A program made the position numbers and the translations under genes. Below the pieces are notes generated by a model, which made no database searches, was not told where the DNA came from, and saw only the letters and a list, made by a program, of their open reading frames with translations. Positions 41,439 through 50,679 of a stretch of 64,000 bases of DNA are shown in pieces (within the stretch, counting starts at the first letter, position 1; each line of letters begins with the position of its first letter). This DNA is from Jiulongibacter sediminis (GTDB lineage Bacteria; Bacteroidota; Bacteroidia; Cytophagales; Spirosomataceae): contig NZ_LGTQ01000009.1 of the NCBI RefSeq assembly GCF_001306455.1, forward strand, positions 124,001 to 188,000. The letters run 5' to 3'.

Positions 41439-42764
41439 ATGTTAAAGAATTATATACTTCGATCAGGCTTGGTTTTGGTGGCCTGTTTGCTTCAAAGTCA
41501 GGTGAGCCTGCGGAAAAAGACTCAGAAAGAGTTAAATGAGGTTTTAGGTGGGTCTGAAGCTAAGGCTGTTGAAGCCTATTTTCATACTGGTAGCGGAAGT
41601 ATAGATGGAAGTCTATGTGTTGGTAATGATTGTGTTGCCTCTGAATCTTTTGGTTTTGATACCCAAAGGTTTAAGGAGAATAATTTGAGAGTTCATTTCG
41701 ATGATACTAGTACTTCGGCTTCTTTCCCAGCTAACGATTGGAGAATTGTAATTAATGATGATGACAATGGGGGGGGGAATTATTTTGCAGTTCAGGATGC
41801 AACTGCCTCTAGAACTCCTTTTCTTGTAGAGGCAGGTGCCCGGAATAATGCACTATATGTTGAGTCAGATGGCGATATTGGTATCGGAACTCAAAACCCT
41901 GTTATAGAATTACATGTCGCAGGAGGTGATACCCCGGGTTTAAGATTAGAGCAGAATGCAACTTCTGGTTTTGAGCCTCAAACATGGGATTTGGCTGGTA
42001 ATGAAACTAGCTTTTTCATCAGAGACGCCTCAAACGGAAGCACGCTTCCTTTCAGAGTAAGGCCGGGTTCTCCATCCAATGCTTTAGTGATTGATACGGA
42101 TGGTGACATAGGAATGGGGGTTTTAACGCCAGCGGGGCCATTGCATATTAAAGGTAGTGAGGATTTACTTCTTTTAGATTCGGAAGGTAAGCTATCGTTG
42201 AAAGATTCATTAATTCTTCAGAATAAGGGAATTAAGTTTCCTGATGGTTCGGTTCAAACTATTGCTTTCGGTGGTAGTAACGGTGCATATACTGATCTTG
42301 ATGTTACCGGCACGGCTCATTTTATGGGGGATGTCTATGTTAAAGGAAGTATTTTCCCAAGTGCGTCTTTTGGTCCTTCGGATAAACGTTTAAAACAGAG
42401 TCTTATAGATCTAAAGGATGCCTCAGGTCTTTTAATGAAGTTGTATCCGAAGTCATATTATTTTAAGCAGGAGTTTGTACGAAACCTTGGGTTACCTGAA
42501 GAGCTTCAATATGGGCTACTGGCTCAAGATGTTGAGAGCATTCTTCCTGAGCTTATCAAAGAATTCGACACAGGAAGTGGTGGACGATATAAAAGTGTAA
42601 ATTATACAAGTATCGTTCCTATTCTAATTCAGGGTTTTAAAGAGCAGGAAGAAAGAATAAGAAGCCTGGAAGAAGAGTTAAAGTCTATGGCTTCATTGGA
42701 GAAAAGGATAAAGCAACTTGAAAGTGCCTCTCAAAAATCAACTTTTTCAAATGCTAAAAGATAG
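41439..42764 (+). CDS. S74 tail-fibre-domain surface protein, copy 2
   Basis: A 441-residue paralogue of 39792-40910. Shared are the signal region and QSQVSLRKKTQKELNEVLGG, the shaft blocks (C-V-G-N-D-C-V-A, RFKENNLRVHFDDTSTSASF, EPQTWDLAGNETSFFIRDAS) and the C-terminal S74 domain (SDKRLKQSLIDLKDASGLLM, YPKSYYFKQEF, YGLLAQDVESILPELI, YKSVNYTSIVPILIQGFKEQ). Copy 2 has about 70 additional residues in the shaft, with DTDGDIGMGVLTPAGPLHIK and a D-L-D-V-T-G-T-A-H-F repeat. The start is set by the promoter box. Three bases separate it from its small partner gene. Confidence 0.85.
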   Translation: MLKNYILRSGLVLVACLLQSQVSLRKKTQKELNEVLGGSEAKAVEAYFHTGSGSIDGSLCVGNDCVASESFGFDTQRFKENNLRVHFDDTSTSASFPANDWRIVINDDDNGGGNYFAVQDATASRTPFLVEAGARNNALYVESDGDIGIGTQNPVIELHVAGGDTPGLRLEQNATSGFEPQTWDLAGNETSFFIRDASNGSTLPFRVRPGSPSNALVIDTDGDIGMGVLTPAGPLHIKGSEDLLLLDSEGKLSLKDSLILQNKGIKFPDGSVQTIAFGGSNGAYTDLDVTGTAHFMGDVYVKGSIFPSASFGPSDKRLKQSLIDLKDASGLLMKLYPKSYYFKQEFVRNLGLPEELQYGLLAQDVESILPELIKEFDTGSGGRYKSVNYTSIVPILIQGFKEQEERIRSLEEELKSMASLEKRIKQLESASQKSTFSNAKR

Positions 42765-42767
42765 GTC

Positions 42768-43145
42768 ATGAAAAAATTTCTTACAGTCGGTTTGGTAATC
42801 ATTACATTTAGCTCATTTGGTCAGAAGGAGATTGACGAAAACGGTCGCCCTCTAGGTGCTAAACCGAGCTTTACGGTTTCTTCGGTTGAGGATATTTATC
42901 TGAAAAAGAATGAAGCCTCCGTTACTGGTGCTGAAGTTAAGCTAGACTATTCGCTTCCGTCTGGAATGACTTCGGGTAAAATAACACTGTTTCACCCAAG
43001 AAGAGACGAAGAATTAAAGTCTTATAACCTAAACGCAGAGACGGGTACGGTTTCAATAAGCTTGAAAGATTTACCCATATCTACTTTCTCTGCAGGTCTG
43101 TATGATTCGGAAGGGAAATTCCTGAAATCATTTAATGTGTATTGA
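42768..43145 (+). CDS. Small secreted protein, partner of S74 copy 2
   Basis: A 125-residue secreted protein, same length as its paralogue at 40915-41292, with a divergent signal peptide (MKKFLTVGLVIITFSSFG) but nearly identical mature part (KITLFHPRRDEELKSYNLN and the final TFSAGLYDSEGKFLKSFNVY are unchanged). The stronger conservation of the mature region than of the signal suggests selection on the secreted product. It follows the S74 gene by three bases. Its 3' end overlaps the antisense FG-GAP lipoprotein gene by 14 bases. Function unknown. Confidence 0.75.
   Translation: MKKFLTVGLVIITFSSFGQKEIDENGRPLGAKPSFTVSSVEDIYLKKNEASVTGAEVKLDYSLPSGMTSGKITLFHPRRDEELKSYNLNAETGTVSISLKDLPISTFSAGLYDSEGKFLKSFNVY
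42831..42889 (+). repeat. 59-bp identical repeat, copy 2
   Basis: Identical to 40978-41036, about 1.85 kb away, in the paralogous small-protein gene. Confidence 0.9.
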
Positions 43146-46100
43146 AATTGAACCTTATAAAAGGCTTCTGGAATCGGGCAGCGAGTATTTCGCTGCCTTT
43201 TTTTGTTTTGATCTCAATCAGATTTCTGGTTTCTCCTTTAAGCCAAAGGCCACTTTCCTGATTTGAGATAATCTTCCACTGCCCTTTACCATTGTTTATC
43301 AACAGTTGACCCAAGGAGCCCTCAATAAACCCGCTATTGGTGGGCTCAAACTGCCGGCTGTTTCCTGCTATCACCAAATCGGGGAGTTTGTCGTTATTAA
43401 TATCTTTTACCAGAATTGAATTTACCACAGATTGTTGAGTAACTGAAGGGAGAGTCTCAAAAAGGAAACCGTTGCCCTCATTCCAGAGAACTCCACTTTC
43501 CATGGTATTTATCTCAGCAATTTGCCGATCAAAAACATCTTTAAGGTCATCAATGGTAACTTTTGCATAGGAAGCATAATTGGGAAACTTAGAACGTAAT
43601 CCCGGGAACTGACGGATTAGATCATCACGGGTGGCGACGGGCACCTCCAGACCATCTTTGAAATAGGTAATCAGAAAACCAGCGAGTTTTGAGCTTTGAT
43701 ACACCTTAACGGGCTTATTTACTCCGAAAGGATATCTATAATTTCTACCAACATTACCCAGAATAACATCATCGTCACCGTCAGCATCAAGATCTGCTAT
43801 TGCCACTGAGTTCCACAATCCTTTTAAATGAGGAAAAGACTCTGTCTCTTTAAAGCCAGCGAGAGTATTCATTAAGAATTTTGGTGAAGAATAGTGACCA
43901 ACGGCAAGTATATCAACTCGTCCATCCTTATTGAAATCGGCTGAAATGGCGTCTGTGATTAGACCTAAATCGAATTGATTGGTAACTGCAAAATTTCCTT
44001 TTCCATCATTTGTCAATAACATAGATTTAGCGGCTGAGGGGAAATTGCCTGCTAAAACAGCCCCAAACCTGAATAAGTCCAGATCGCCATCCTGATCAAA
44101 ATCTCCAGCCAGTATTTTAGAACCTGGAAATTCAATACCTGGAAGCCTGGCTTTGAGAAAACCTCCATGACCATCATTGATATAAAGCTCATCCTGAAAT
44201 TTATCAGATGGAGCCCTTACTTCATTTGAGCCTTTTACCCGATATAGATCAGGGTAACCATCAGAATTGGCGTCAAAAAATACGGCATCGGCATCCTCAT
44301 TGTTGATTGACTGTTCTGAAATGACTTGGAAATTATCTGCTTCGGTCTGTCCGTAAAGTTTTGAAGGCCATTCCGGGTTTCCTCCCACAAAAATCTCATC
44401 CAGTCCGTCTTTGTCAATATCTGCAACGGTCACGGCAGGGCCAGGTGCTGAGTATTTCTGAAGCAAAAGATTTTCTGTATAGTAGTCGATAAACCTGTTT
44501 TCCTGATAAATGATCTCGGTGGCCGATTGAGAAAAGTGGGCAGTTTGAGCACCAACAGGAGAAGGTATTTGCTCTTTGGCCAATTCTTCATCAATCACGA
44601 TTGTTTGATTGATCTCAATGTTTTCCAGCTCACTTACCTTACCAGAAGGCCAAACGACTCTAACCTTGGCCATTCCTTTTTCATCCCCGATTCCGAAAAT
44701 AACTGAGGGATCTGTAGAGGATTGATAACCTCTGACGGGTAAATTGAGGGCTGTCTGAGTTTTATGATTGAAGTCAATCTCAATCTTTGCTCCACTTCCT
44801 AACGAGTTTGATTTGAGACCTTTGAGTTTTATTTTGAGGTAATTATTCTTGGAATTATTTCGGAATAAGCCCACAGGTTCATTGATATTGTGAGTGATGT
44901 AATCAAAATCGCCGTCATTATCTAAATCGGCAATTACGGCACCATTAGTGAAGCCCTTCTCTACTGTAGTCCATTGCTCTGTCACTTCTTTAAATTCCAG
45001 GTTTCCGGTTTGACGGAAAAACTGATTTTTAGCTTTCAAATGAGGGAGAGATGCGGCATTATTATTCATAAAAGCCCGCATTTCTTCTTTTGATTTTGTT
45101 TTCTCCGCAAAGCTCATGTTATAGGAAACAAAATCGGAATCGGTGACATCACGGAGATACCCATTGCTAACGGCGATATCTTTCAGACCATCATTATCAA
45201 AATCTACGATCAAAGGAGCCCAGGACCAATCTGTAGAAGCGACTCCGGTAAACAGGCCGATTTCGGTATACTGAGGCTCACCATTCAGAATGCCCTGATT
45301 GAGAAATAACATATTTCGGGTGAACTCCGGCTCATAACCGAGTTGATTTTCCACCTCAAAGACGTGATAAGAGGTCATCAGCATTTTTTTCTGCTGCTCA
45401 TTGCTTGCTGGTAGCATATCTACGGTCATGATATCCAGCAAACCATCATTATTGAGGTCTGCAATGTCATTGCCCATGGAAAACCTGCTCTGATACGGGA
45501 GAATATCTGAACTCTTGTGACTAAACGTACCGTCCTGATTATTGAGATAAACCAAATCATTGGGTAGAAAATCGCTGGAAGCCAGAATGTCTTCCCAGCC
45601 GTCTTGGTTGATATCAGCTACCACCAATCCCAATCCGTGATTGTTTTGATAAATACCTCGGCGAAGGCCTTCTTCGCTAAATTTTCCTTTTCCATCATTA
45701 ATATATAACCGGTCTCTGGTGTAAAGTCCATAGCGATCTTTTTCATGAAGAAGGTTAGGATTACGGATGTCATTTGAAGTGGTAAGGAGGTAAACGTCCA
45801 GGTCGCCATCATGGTCAAAATCAAAGAAAGCGGAATGATTGGTATGCGTGGTGTCTGCCAAACCAAAATCTGCAGCCATTTCCGTAAAGCTCAGGTTGCC
45901 GTTATTGATATACAGATGATTTGCTCTATTTTCTGCGGTTTCATTTCCTGATTTGCAAACGTATAAATCCAGAAATCCATCTTGATTGATATCCACCACC
46001 GATACCCCCGTTGACCAGTCACTGCTCTGAATACCTGCGGATTGAGAGATGTCTTCGAAAACAAAGTCCCCTTTGTTTAAATACAGTTTGTCGTAGACTT

Positions 46101-46359
46101 GGTTGCCTGTAAAATATAGGTCTTGAAGCCCGTCATTATTGATATCGATCACAGCAATTCCTCCACCATTATACAAATTATGGTAGTCGTAAACATTGTA
46201 TTGCTCGTTTTCGGCGATCCGGTTTTCAAAATAAAGGTTGGAGTGATCCGCAGGTACTGTGCTGAACAATTGCTTAGGTTCGGTTTTGCACGAAAGCAGA
46301 AGAGCAGACAGGATAAAAAAAAGGATGTTCTTTTGAAATTTCAATGGCCGGAGTTTCAA
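43132..46359 (-). CDS. CRTAC1-like lipoprotein with FG-GAP/VCBS repeats and ASPIC/UnbV domain
   Basis: A 1075-residue outer-surface-type lipoprotein (signal ending LLLSC, Cys 24). It contains many FG-GAP/VCBS calcium-binding repeats of the form D-I-N-N-D-G-L-Q-D-L in two blocks (about residues 60-480 and 640-870) that should form beta-propellers, with an ASPIC/UnbV domain between (GSGAKIEIDFNHKTQTALNL, YQSSTDPSVIFGIG, about 515-600). Such proteins are abundant in Bacteroidota and often accompany SusC/D systems, but their function is not established. The final 23 codons contain, antisense, the terminator of S74 copy 2. It follows the gene at 46369 by nine bases. Confidence 0.9.
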   Translation of the reverse strand: MKLRPLKFQKNILFFILSALLLSCKTEPKQLFSTVPADHSNLYFENRIAENEQYNVYDYHNLYNGGGIAVIDINNDGLQDLYFTGNQVYDKLYLNKGDFVFEDISQSAGIQSSDWSTGVSVVDINQDGFLDLYVCKSGNETAENRANHLYINNGNLSFTEMAADFGLADTTHTNHSAFFDFDHDGDLDVYLLTTSNDIRNPNLLHEKDRYGLYTRDRLYINDGKGKFSEEGLRRGIYQNNHGLGLVVADINQDGWEDILASSDFLPNDLVYLNNQDGTFSHKSSDILPYQSRFSMGNDIADLNNDGLLDIMTVDMLPASNEQQKKMLMTSYHVFEVENQLGYEPEFTRNMLFLNQGILNGEPQYTEIGLFTGVASTDWSWAPLIVDFDNDGLKDIAVSNGYLRDVTDSDFVSYNMSFAEKTKSKEEMRAFMNNNAASLPHLKAKNQFFRQTGNLEFKEVTEQWTTVEKGFTNGAVIADLDNDGDFDYITHNINEPVGLFRNNSKNNYLKIKLKGLKSNSLGSGAKIEIDFNHKTQTALNLPVRGYQSSTDPSVIFGIGDEKGMAKVRVVWPSGKVSELENIEINQTIVIDEELAKEQIPSPVGAQTAHFSQSATEIIYQENRFIDYYTENLLLQKYSAPGPAVTVADIDKDGLDEIFVGGNPEWPSKLYGQTEADNFQVISEQSINNEDADAVFFDANSDGYPDLYRVKGSNEVRAPSDKFQDELYINDGHGGFLKARLPGIEFPGSKILAGDFDQDGDLDLFRFGAVLAGNFPSAAKSMLLTNDGKGNFAVTNQFDLGLITDAISADFNKDGRVDILAVGHYSSPKFLMNTLAGFKETESFPHLKGLWNSVAIADLDADGDDDVILGNVGRNYRYPFGVNKPVKVYQSSKLAGFLITYFKDGLEVPVATRDDLIRQFPGLRSKFPNYASYAKVTIDDLKDVFDRQIAEINTMESGVLWNEGNGFLFETLPSVTQQSVVNSILVKDINNDKLPDLVIAGNSRQFEPTNSGFIEGSLGQLLINNGKGQWKIISNQESGLWLKGETRNLIEIKTKKGSEILAARFQKPFIRFNFNTH
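43176..43209 (+). terminator. Terminator after S74 unit copy 2, embedded in antisense coding sequence
   Basis: Stem GGCAGCGA / TCGCTGCC followed by TTTTTTTGTTTT. The whole hairpin lies inside the 3' coding region of the minus-strand FG-GAP gene, where it encodes G-S-E-I-L-A-A preceded by K-T-K-K. Confidence 0.85.
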
Positions 46360-46368
46360 TAACCAAAA

Positions 46369-46902
46369 CTAAGTCAGAAAACGCGGATCACCCGATTCTG
46401 GCCATCTTTTTTGAGCTAAATCGTATTTGTCTTGAACTGTAGCTTTTTCCTCTTCTGTCATTTGCTGGTAATACTTTTCAATAGCCGCCAAAAACTGTTC
46501 TCTCAAATGTTCAGACAAGGGAATTACTGGCCGATTTGGAGAGAAAAGTCCGGCAAAGTAGGCCTCAAACTCTCGCAGCGGGCGACTGGCCGAGAAGTTA
46601 GGTGTCGCTCTTTGACGAATATGAATAAACTCATGAAAAAGAAGGTGGATGGTATAGCTCAAAGGAAAATCCAGAATATTCTCGGGTACACGAATCTGCT
46701 GTTTGTCATCAACACCAAATTTGCCTTCGGTTGTTAAAACAAGACTTTTTGTCTCTGCGGGTCGAAAAATAAAGCCTTCAAAATTAGGGTGACTTAGTTC
46801 AAAAGTTCTGAGAAGTGAGCCCAAGGCTGTGTGAATCCCAAGAGCTTTTTGTTCTCTTAGAAAGCTTTGTCGAAGGTCTTCCAGAATTTCTTTTGAAGTC
46901 AT
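46369..46902 (-). CDS. HExxH-containing protein of unknown function
   Basis: A 177-residue protein without signal peptide. It carries IHLLFHEFIHIRQ with H90, E91 and H94, and a downstream glutamate region EFEAYFAGLF (about residue 111-120), the arrangement of a gluzincin-type zinc site. No named family is recognised, and proteolytic activity is only a possibility. It lies between the epimerase gene (33 bases upstream) and the FG-GAP gene (nine bases downstream) in what looks like one minus-strand transcription unit. Confidence 0.68.
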   Translation of the reverse strand: MTSKEILEDLRQSFLREQKALGIHTALGSLLRTFELSHPNFEGFIFRPAETKSLVLTTEGKFGVDDKQQIRVPENILDFPLSYTIHLLFHEFIHIRQRATPNFSASRPLREFEAYFAGLFSPNRPVIPLSEHLREQFLAAIEKYYQQMTEEEKATVQDKYDLAQKRWPESGDPRFLT

Positions 46903-46935
46903 TGGTTGATTTCAGGGAATACAAAGATCATCAAC

Positions 46936-48138
46936 TCACCCGATTCGCCGATAAATCTCCATGCACGATCTGACATTATGGTACGGGGCCTTCCACGGGT
47001 TACTTTTTGAGAAAGAGGAGATATTATGATCGGCGTTTACTCCGCCCCACCATTCACCGTTTTCCGCCATTAAATGATCTTTGATAAACTGCCAACTGTT
47101 CTCTGATTTCTCCAGAAAATGAACCTTCCCGGAGAGCTGATATGCATTATAGAAACCGACCATCGCTTCTGCCATTACCCACCAATCACGAGAGAAGTTT
47201 CCGTGTCCGGTTTCGGGATTAATCTCGTAAATCATCCCATTATCAGCCTGCAGACCATCCGCGGCATCTTTGGCCATTGCCAGGCATTTTATTTTGACGG
47301 TTTCTATATAATGCTCATCTCCCAGAATTTCAGAAGCCTCCAACACCAGCCAACTGGCTTCAATATCATGCCCGTAACTGATGGTTTGGTCTCTTGGCTG
47401 CCAATCTTCAGTGAAAAACAAGGTCATTCGGGTCTTGTCCTTACCGATGATTTTATCAAGCATTATTTGCAGGCAATGCTCGAGATGAAATCGAACCTTT
47501 TCAGAGCGGTCAACCCGATAAAGGTTAGCAAAACACTCCAGCAAATGAAGATGCGTATTCATGGATTTTCTCAGCTCACCTTTTGAGAGAATATAGTCAT
47601 TCGTATCCGACCAATCCTGAGCAAAACCTTCAATATATCCTCCGTTTTGATGATCGTATGCATTTTCAATAATGGACTCAAAACCTTTCCGGGCCCATTG
47701 CAGAGCAGGTTTATTACCCGTCGCTCTGAAATATTCGCTCATACCATAAACGAAAAAACTATGGGCATACATGCTCTTTTTGGTGTTCTCGGGCTGACCT
47801 TCTGGCTTTACGCTCCAGTAAACACCGCCGTTTTTCTCATCCCAAAAATCTTCGGTGATGTAATCGAAAGCCCTGAGACATAGCTTCTCTAACTCTGGTA
47901 TCAGATGACTTTCTGAGTTGAGTTCAGGTTGAGTTTTGATGAAATGAATGGCTGTGCTGAAACCCCAAAGCGTTCGGGCCGTTGAAACCATTGATTTGGA
48001 GCTGTATATCTGTTTATTGTCTTTGTCAATCGTCCCGACGAACCCTCCATTTTTTTCGTCAATACTATATTCCATCCAGTAGTTGATAAGGTCAAAAAAC
48101 TCGTCTCTTACTTCTGATTTAAAGGTGTTTAGCGTCAT
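46936..48138 (-). CDS. AGE-family epimerase, probably cellobiose 2-epimerase
   Basis: A 400-residue (alpha/alpha)6-barrel epimerase of the N-acylglucosamine 2-epimerase family. Blocks typical of cellobiose 2-epimerases are WMEYSIDEKNGGFVGTIDKD, SKSMVSTARTLWGFSTAIH, MNTHLHLLECFANLYR, YGHDIEASWLVLEA and NFSRDWWVMAEAM, containing the catalytic histidines. The enzyme converts beta-1,4-linked glucose-disaccharides to glucosyl-mannose, or in related members epimerises free sugars. The mannosylglucose phosphorylase usually paired with it is not here. The frame opens at 48207; the ATG at 48138 matches the family's start. Confidence 0.85.
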   Translation of the reverse strand: MTLNTFKSEVRDEFFDLINYWMEYSIDEKNGGFVGTIDKDNKQIYSSKSMVSTARTLWGFSTAIHFIKTQPELNSESHLIPELEKLCLRAFDYITEDFWDEKNGGVYWSVKPEGQPENTKKSMYAHSFFVYGMSEYFRATGNKPALQWARKGFESIIENAYDHQNGGYIEGFAQDWSDTNDYILSKGELRKSMNTHLHLLECFANLYRVDRSEKVRFHLEHCLQIMLDKIIGKDKTRMTLFFTEDWQPRDQTISYGHDIEASWLVLEASEILGDEHYIETVKIKCLAMAKDAADGLQADNGMIYEINPETGHGNFSRDWWVMAEAMVGFYNAYQLSGKVHFLEKSENSWQFIKDHLMAENGEWWGGVNADHNISSFSKSNPWKAPYHNVRSCMEIYRRIG

Positions 48139-48225
48139 TTGAGATTGGGTTGAATACAGAAATTTACTCAGCTTTTTTGAGCTTTCGAAACCTCGGTGCT
48201 GATTCATTCCAATTTGTCGATGAAT

Positions 48226-50619
48226 TCAGGGCTTTAAAATCAACCGACCAATTTGAGCCTTTTCAATGTCTGCTCGGTTCATTAATTCCGGTCGTTTTCC
48301 CCCGTTGACAAACATTTTGGCCTGATCATCGTAATGATCATTCATGAAATAGCCACTTTGCCCGGTAGGCAATACACTGTAGGCCTTATCAGGCGTTGCA
48401 AAATCTATAATTCGACGAAGTGCCGGGCCGGCCACCACTTTATAATATCCTGTGCTATCCAAAAGAAACATTTGATTATCAATGGTCTCTAGTCCGCCGG
48501 GAGCGGGTAATGGGCCCAAATTGAAATACTTTTTCAAAGCTTCCACCTGACCCATCGCATGCGGATGCTCGAGGGTATGCACTTTTTCCCAGTGCCATTG
48601 AGATTGATCGGTGCCCAATTGATTTTCCAGGAAGGTCACTGAAGCCTCAAAGCTTTCGGTGAAGACTTGTTCTCGTGTCTCTTTTTGCGAAGTATTGACA
48701 TCATCCCACCAGGGCGATTTATCATTCAGGAAAAATGTTCTCATTCCTCTTTTGAAAGCATGGCTGTGTTCAAAATCCTTGAAGTAATCTTCGCCCAGTT
48801 CGTCCCGCATTGCTCTCTCATACATTTCATAAACCCAACGGTAATATAGAGCGGGAGCGGTGCTTTTCAATTCATGTTCACCTTTCCAATTGTCAATGAT
48901 AGGCAGAGCATTTTGAGCATTTTTTGACAATGAATTCTTATCTATTACGCTCAAGAGGCTATCTATCAAAGGCGGGTAAGTACTTGAGATATTATCATTG
49001 ATGACTTCTCTGAGGCTTTCCTCACTCCAGTCTGTTTTGTCGATGCCGATCAGTTCCAGAATTCGCTTTGCTCTGTTTGAGGGCACATAATAACCCGGCA
49101 CTTTTCCCGTGCCCATATTTTCAGGTTGATTATTGGCCGTATATAGATAGCCCTTTTCGGGATTTACCAATTGAGGATTATACGCAAAATTGTAAAAACC
49201 TTGCCAGTCGTCGTCTCCGGCACTTCCGTCTAAAATGACGTACGAGTTCACATGATCGGGCCGAATAGGCAATTTACCAGCGGCCCACCATGCTATATTA
49301 CCTTCTTTATCAGCCCACATGAAATTGAGTCCGGGAGAGGTCAGATGTTGAACAGCCTCCTCTGCTTCCTGAACATTTTTTGCGGTGCAAAGGCCATAGA
49401 AAACATCAGCATGTTTTGAAGGTAAAAGGTGATAAACCCATTGCAGAGCAATAGGATCAGAATGCTCTTTCAAATCTGTAAAAGCACCGTTGAGCAAATA
49501 GCCGTGTGGTGATTTACGAATTTGAATTGTGGTATCTTTTCCACCTTTGATTTTTATCACTTCTTCCTGAATCTCCAGATCAACCCATTGGTCTTTATAC
49601 CAAACCTGATTTGGGTTTTCGGGGTTTGATTTTTCACGATAAAAATCGGCTTCGTCGTTTTCAAACATGGTTAGCCCCCAGCCGCCGTGAGGGTTATGCC
49701 CAAGGGCGGGAAGGGGCGTGCCGGCCAGAAAGTTACCGTAAACCTCAAAAGTAGGGCAGCTCAGATGGGCCTCGTACCATATGGCTGGTTGTGAGTAAGC
49801 AATGTGCGTATCGTTGGAAAGAATCGGTTTGCCGGATTTTGTCCGTTGACCTGAAATTACCCAGCCGTTTGAACCATTAAATGGTTTTATGGCCAAGTCT
49901 TTATCAATTTCCTGAAGTTTTTGACTTACCAGAGCAAGACTTTTGGCTACTTCTATCTGTGCTTTCTTATCTACTGGTAATTGATAATCACCATCAGGCC
50001 AGCTTTGGTCAAAATCTTTGATGTACTCCGGACCATATGTATTTTGAAGGTACGTGAGTACGGCCTCAGATTGGAAAGCACCCTCAAAAGTATAGCCCAT
50101 AAAGGCGATAATCATTTCGATGTCATTGACCGTAAATTCAGCTTTTGGGATACCGGCCAGTGTAAATTCTATAGGCGTTTTTCCATTTTTCAAATACTGA
50201 TTGACACCATCGATATAGGCTTCAGCAGCACGCATTACTGAGGAGTCAGGTGATCTGTCTGCAATAGCTTCGGCTGCATGTTTCTTGAAATTGAGGGTTC
50301 TGAAAAATAGGTCGGTTTCCAGAGCCGCTTCGCCAAAAACTTCTGAAAGTCGGCCGCCCGAAAGTCTTCTGAGTAGTTCCATTTGGAAAAGGCGATCCTG
50401 AGCATGGACGTACCCAAAAGCTCTGAAAAGGTCGTCCTCGTTTTGGGCATAAACATGGGGGATTGCGTAGTCATCGTAAATAACTTCTACAGGTGCTTTG
50501 AGATTTTCAATTTTCAGTTCACCAGAGTAGGAAGGCTGCAAATATTGCAGATAGGCACAGACCCCAGCGAGGCCAAGAATAATAAGAGCCAGAAGGCCCA
50601 GAATGACTTTTTTGATCAT
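48226..50619 (-). CDS. Penicillin acylase family N-terminal nucleophile hydrolase
   Basis: A 797-residue precursor with an N-terminal membrane signal (residues 4-27). The Ntn-hydrolase beta chain should start at S250 in PFNGSNGWVISG (autocatalytic cleavage after G249), followed by GKPILSNDTHIAYSQPAIWY and LPALGHNPHGGWGLTMFEND, both family signatures. Such exported enzymes hydrolyse amides (penicillins, acyl-homoserine lactones, N-acyl amino acids); the natural substrate is unknown. Full length. It is 87 bases upstream of the epimerase gene and may lead the minus-strand cluster down to 43132. Confidence 0.92.
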   Translation of the reverse strand: MIKKVILGLLALIILGLAGVCAYLQYLQPSYSGELKIENLKAPVEVIYDDYAIPHVYAQNEDDLFRAFGYVHAQDRLFQMELLRRLSGGRLSEVFGEAALETDLFFRTLNFKKHAAEAIADRSPDSSVMRAAEAYIDGVNQYLKNGKTPIEFTLAGIPKAEFTVNDIEMIIAFMGYTFEGAFQSEAVLTYLQNTYGPEYIKDFDQSWPDGDYQLPVDKKAQIEVAKSLALVSQKLQEIDKDLAIKPFNGSNGWVISGQRTKSGKPILSNDTHIAYSQPAIWYEAHLSCPTFEVYGNFLAGTPLPALGHNPHGGWGLTMFENDEADFYREKSNPENPNQVWYKDQWVDLEIQEEVIKIKGGKDTTIQIRKSPHGYLLNGAFTDLKEHSDPIALQWVYHLLPSKHADVFYGLCTAKNVQEAEEAVQHLTSPGLNFMWADKEGNIAWWAAGKLPIRPDHVNSYVILDGSAGDDDWQGFYNFAYNPQLVNPEKGYLYTANNQPENMGTGKVPGYYVPSNRAKRILELIGIDKTDWSEESLREVINDNISSTYPPLIDSLLSVIDKNSLSKNAQNALPIIDNWKGEHELKSTAPALYYRWVYEMYERAMRDELGEDYFKDFEHSHAFKRGMRTFFLNDKSPWWDDVNTSQKETREQVFTESFEASVTFLENQLGTDQSQWHWEKVHTLEHPHAMGQVEALKKYFNLGPLPAPGGLETIDNQMFLLDSTGYYKVVAGPALRRIIDFATPDKAYSVLPTGQSGYFMNDHYDDQAKMFVNGGKRPELMNRADIEKAQIGRLILKP

Positions 50620-50679
50620 TTTCAGGGATTAGGTAGCCCAAAATAGACATTTTCGCTGAAAGCTATAAGAAGGTAATGG

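Noticed and set aside
39792-43210. Possible insertion sequence or prophage tail module at the S74 pair
   Set aside because: No transposase, integrase, terminal repeats or phage structural genes; each unit has its own host-type promoter or terminator and signal peptides, so chromosomal surface genes fit better.
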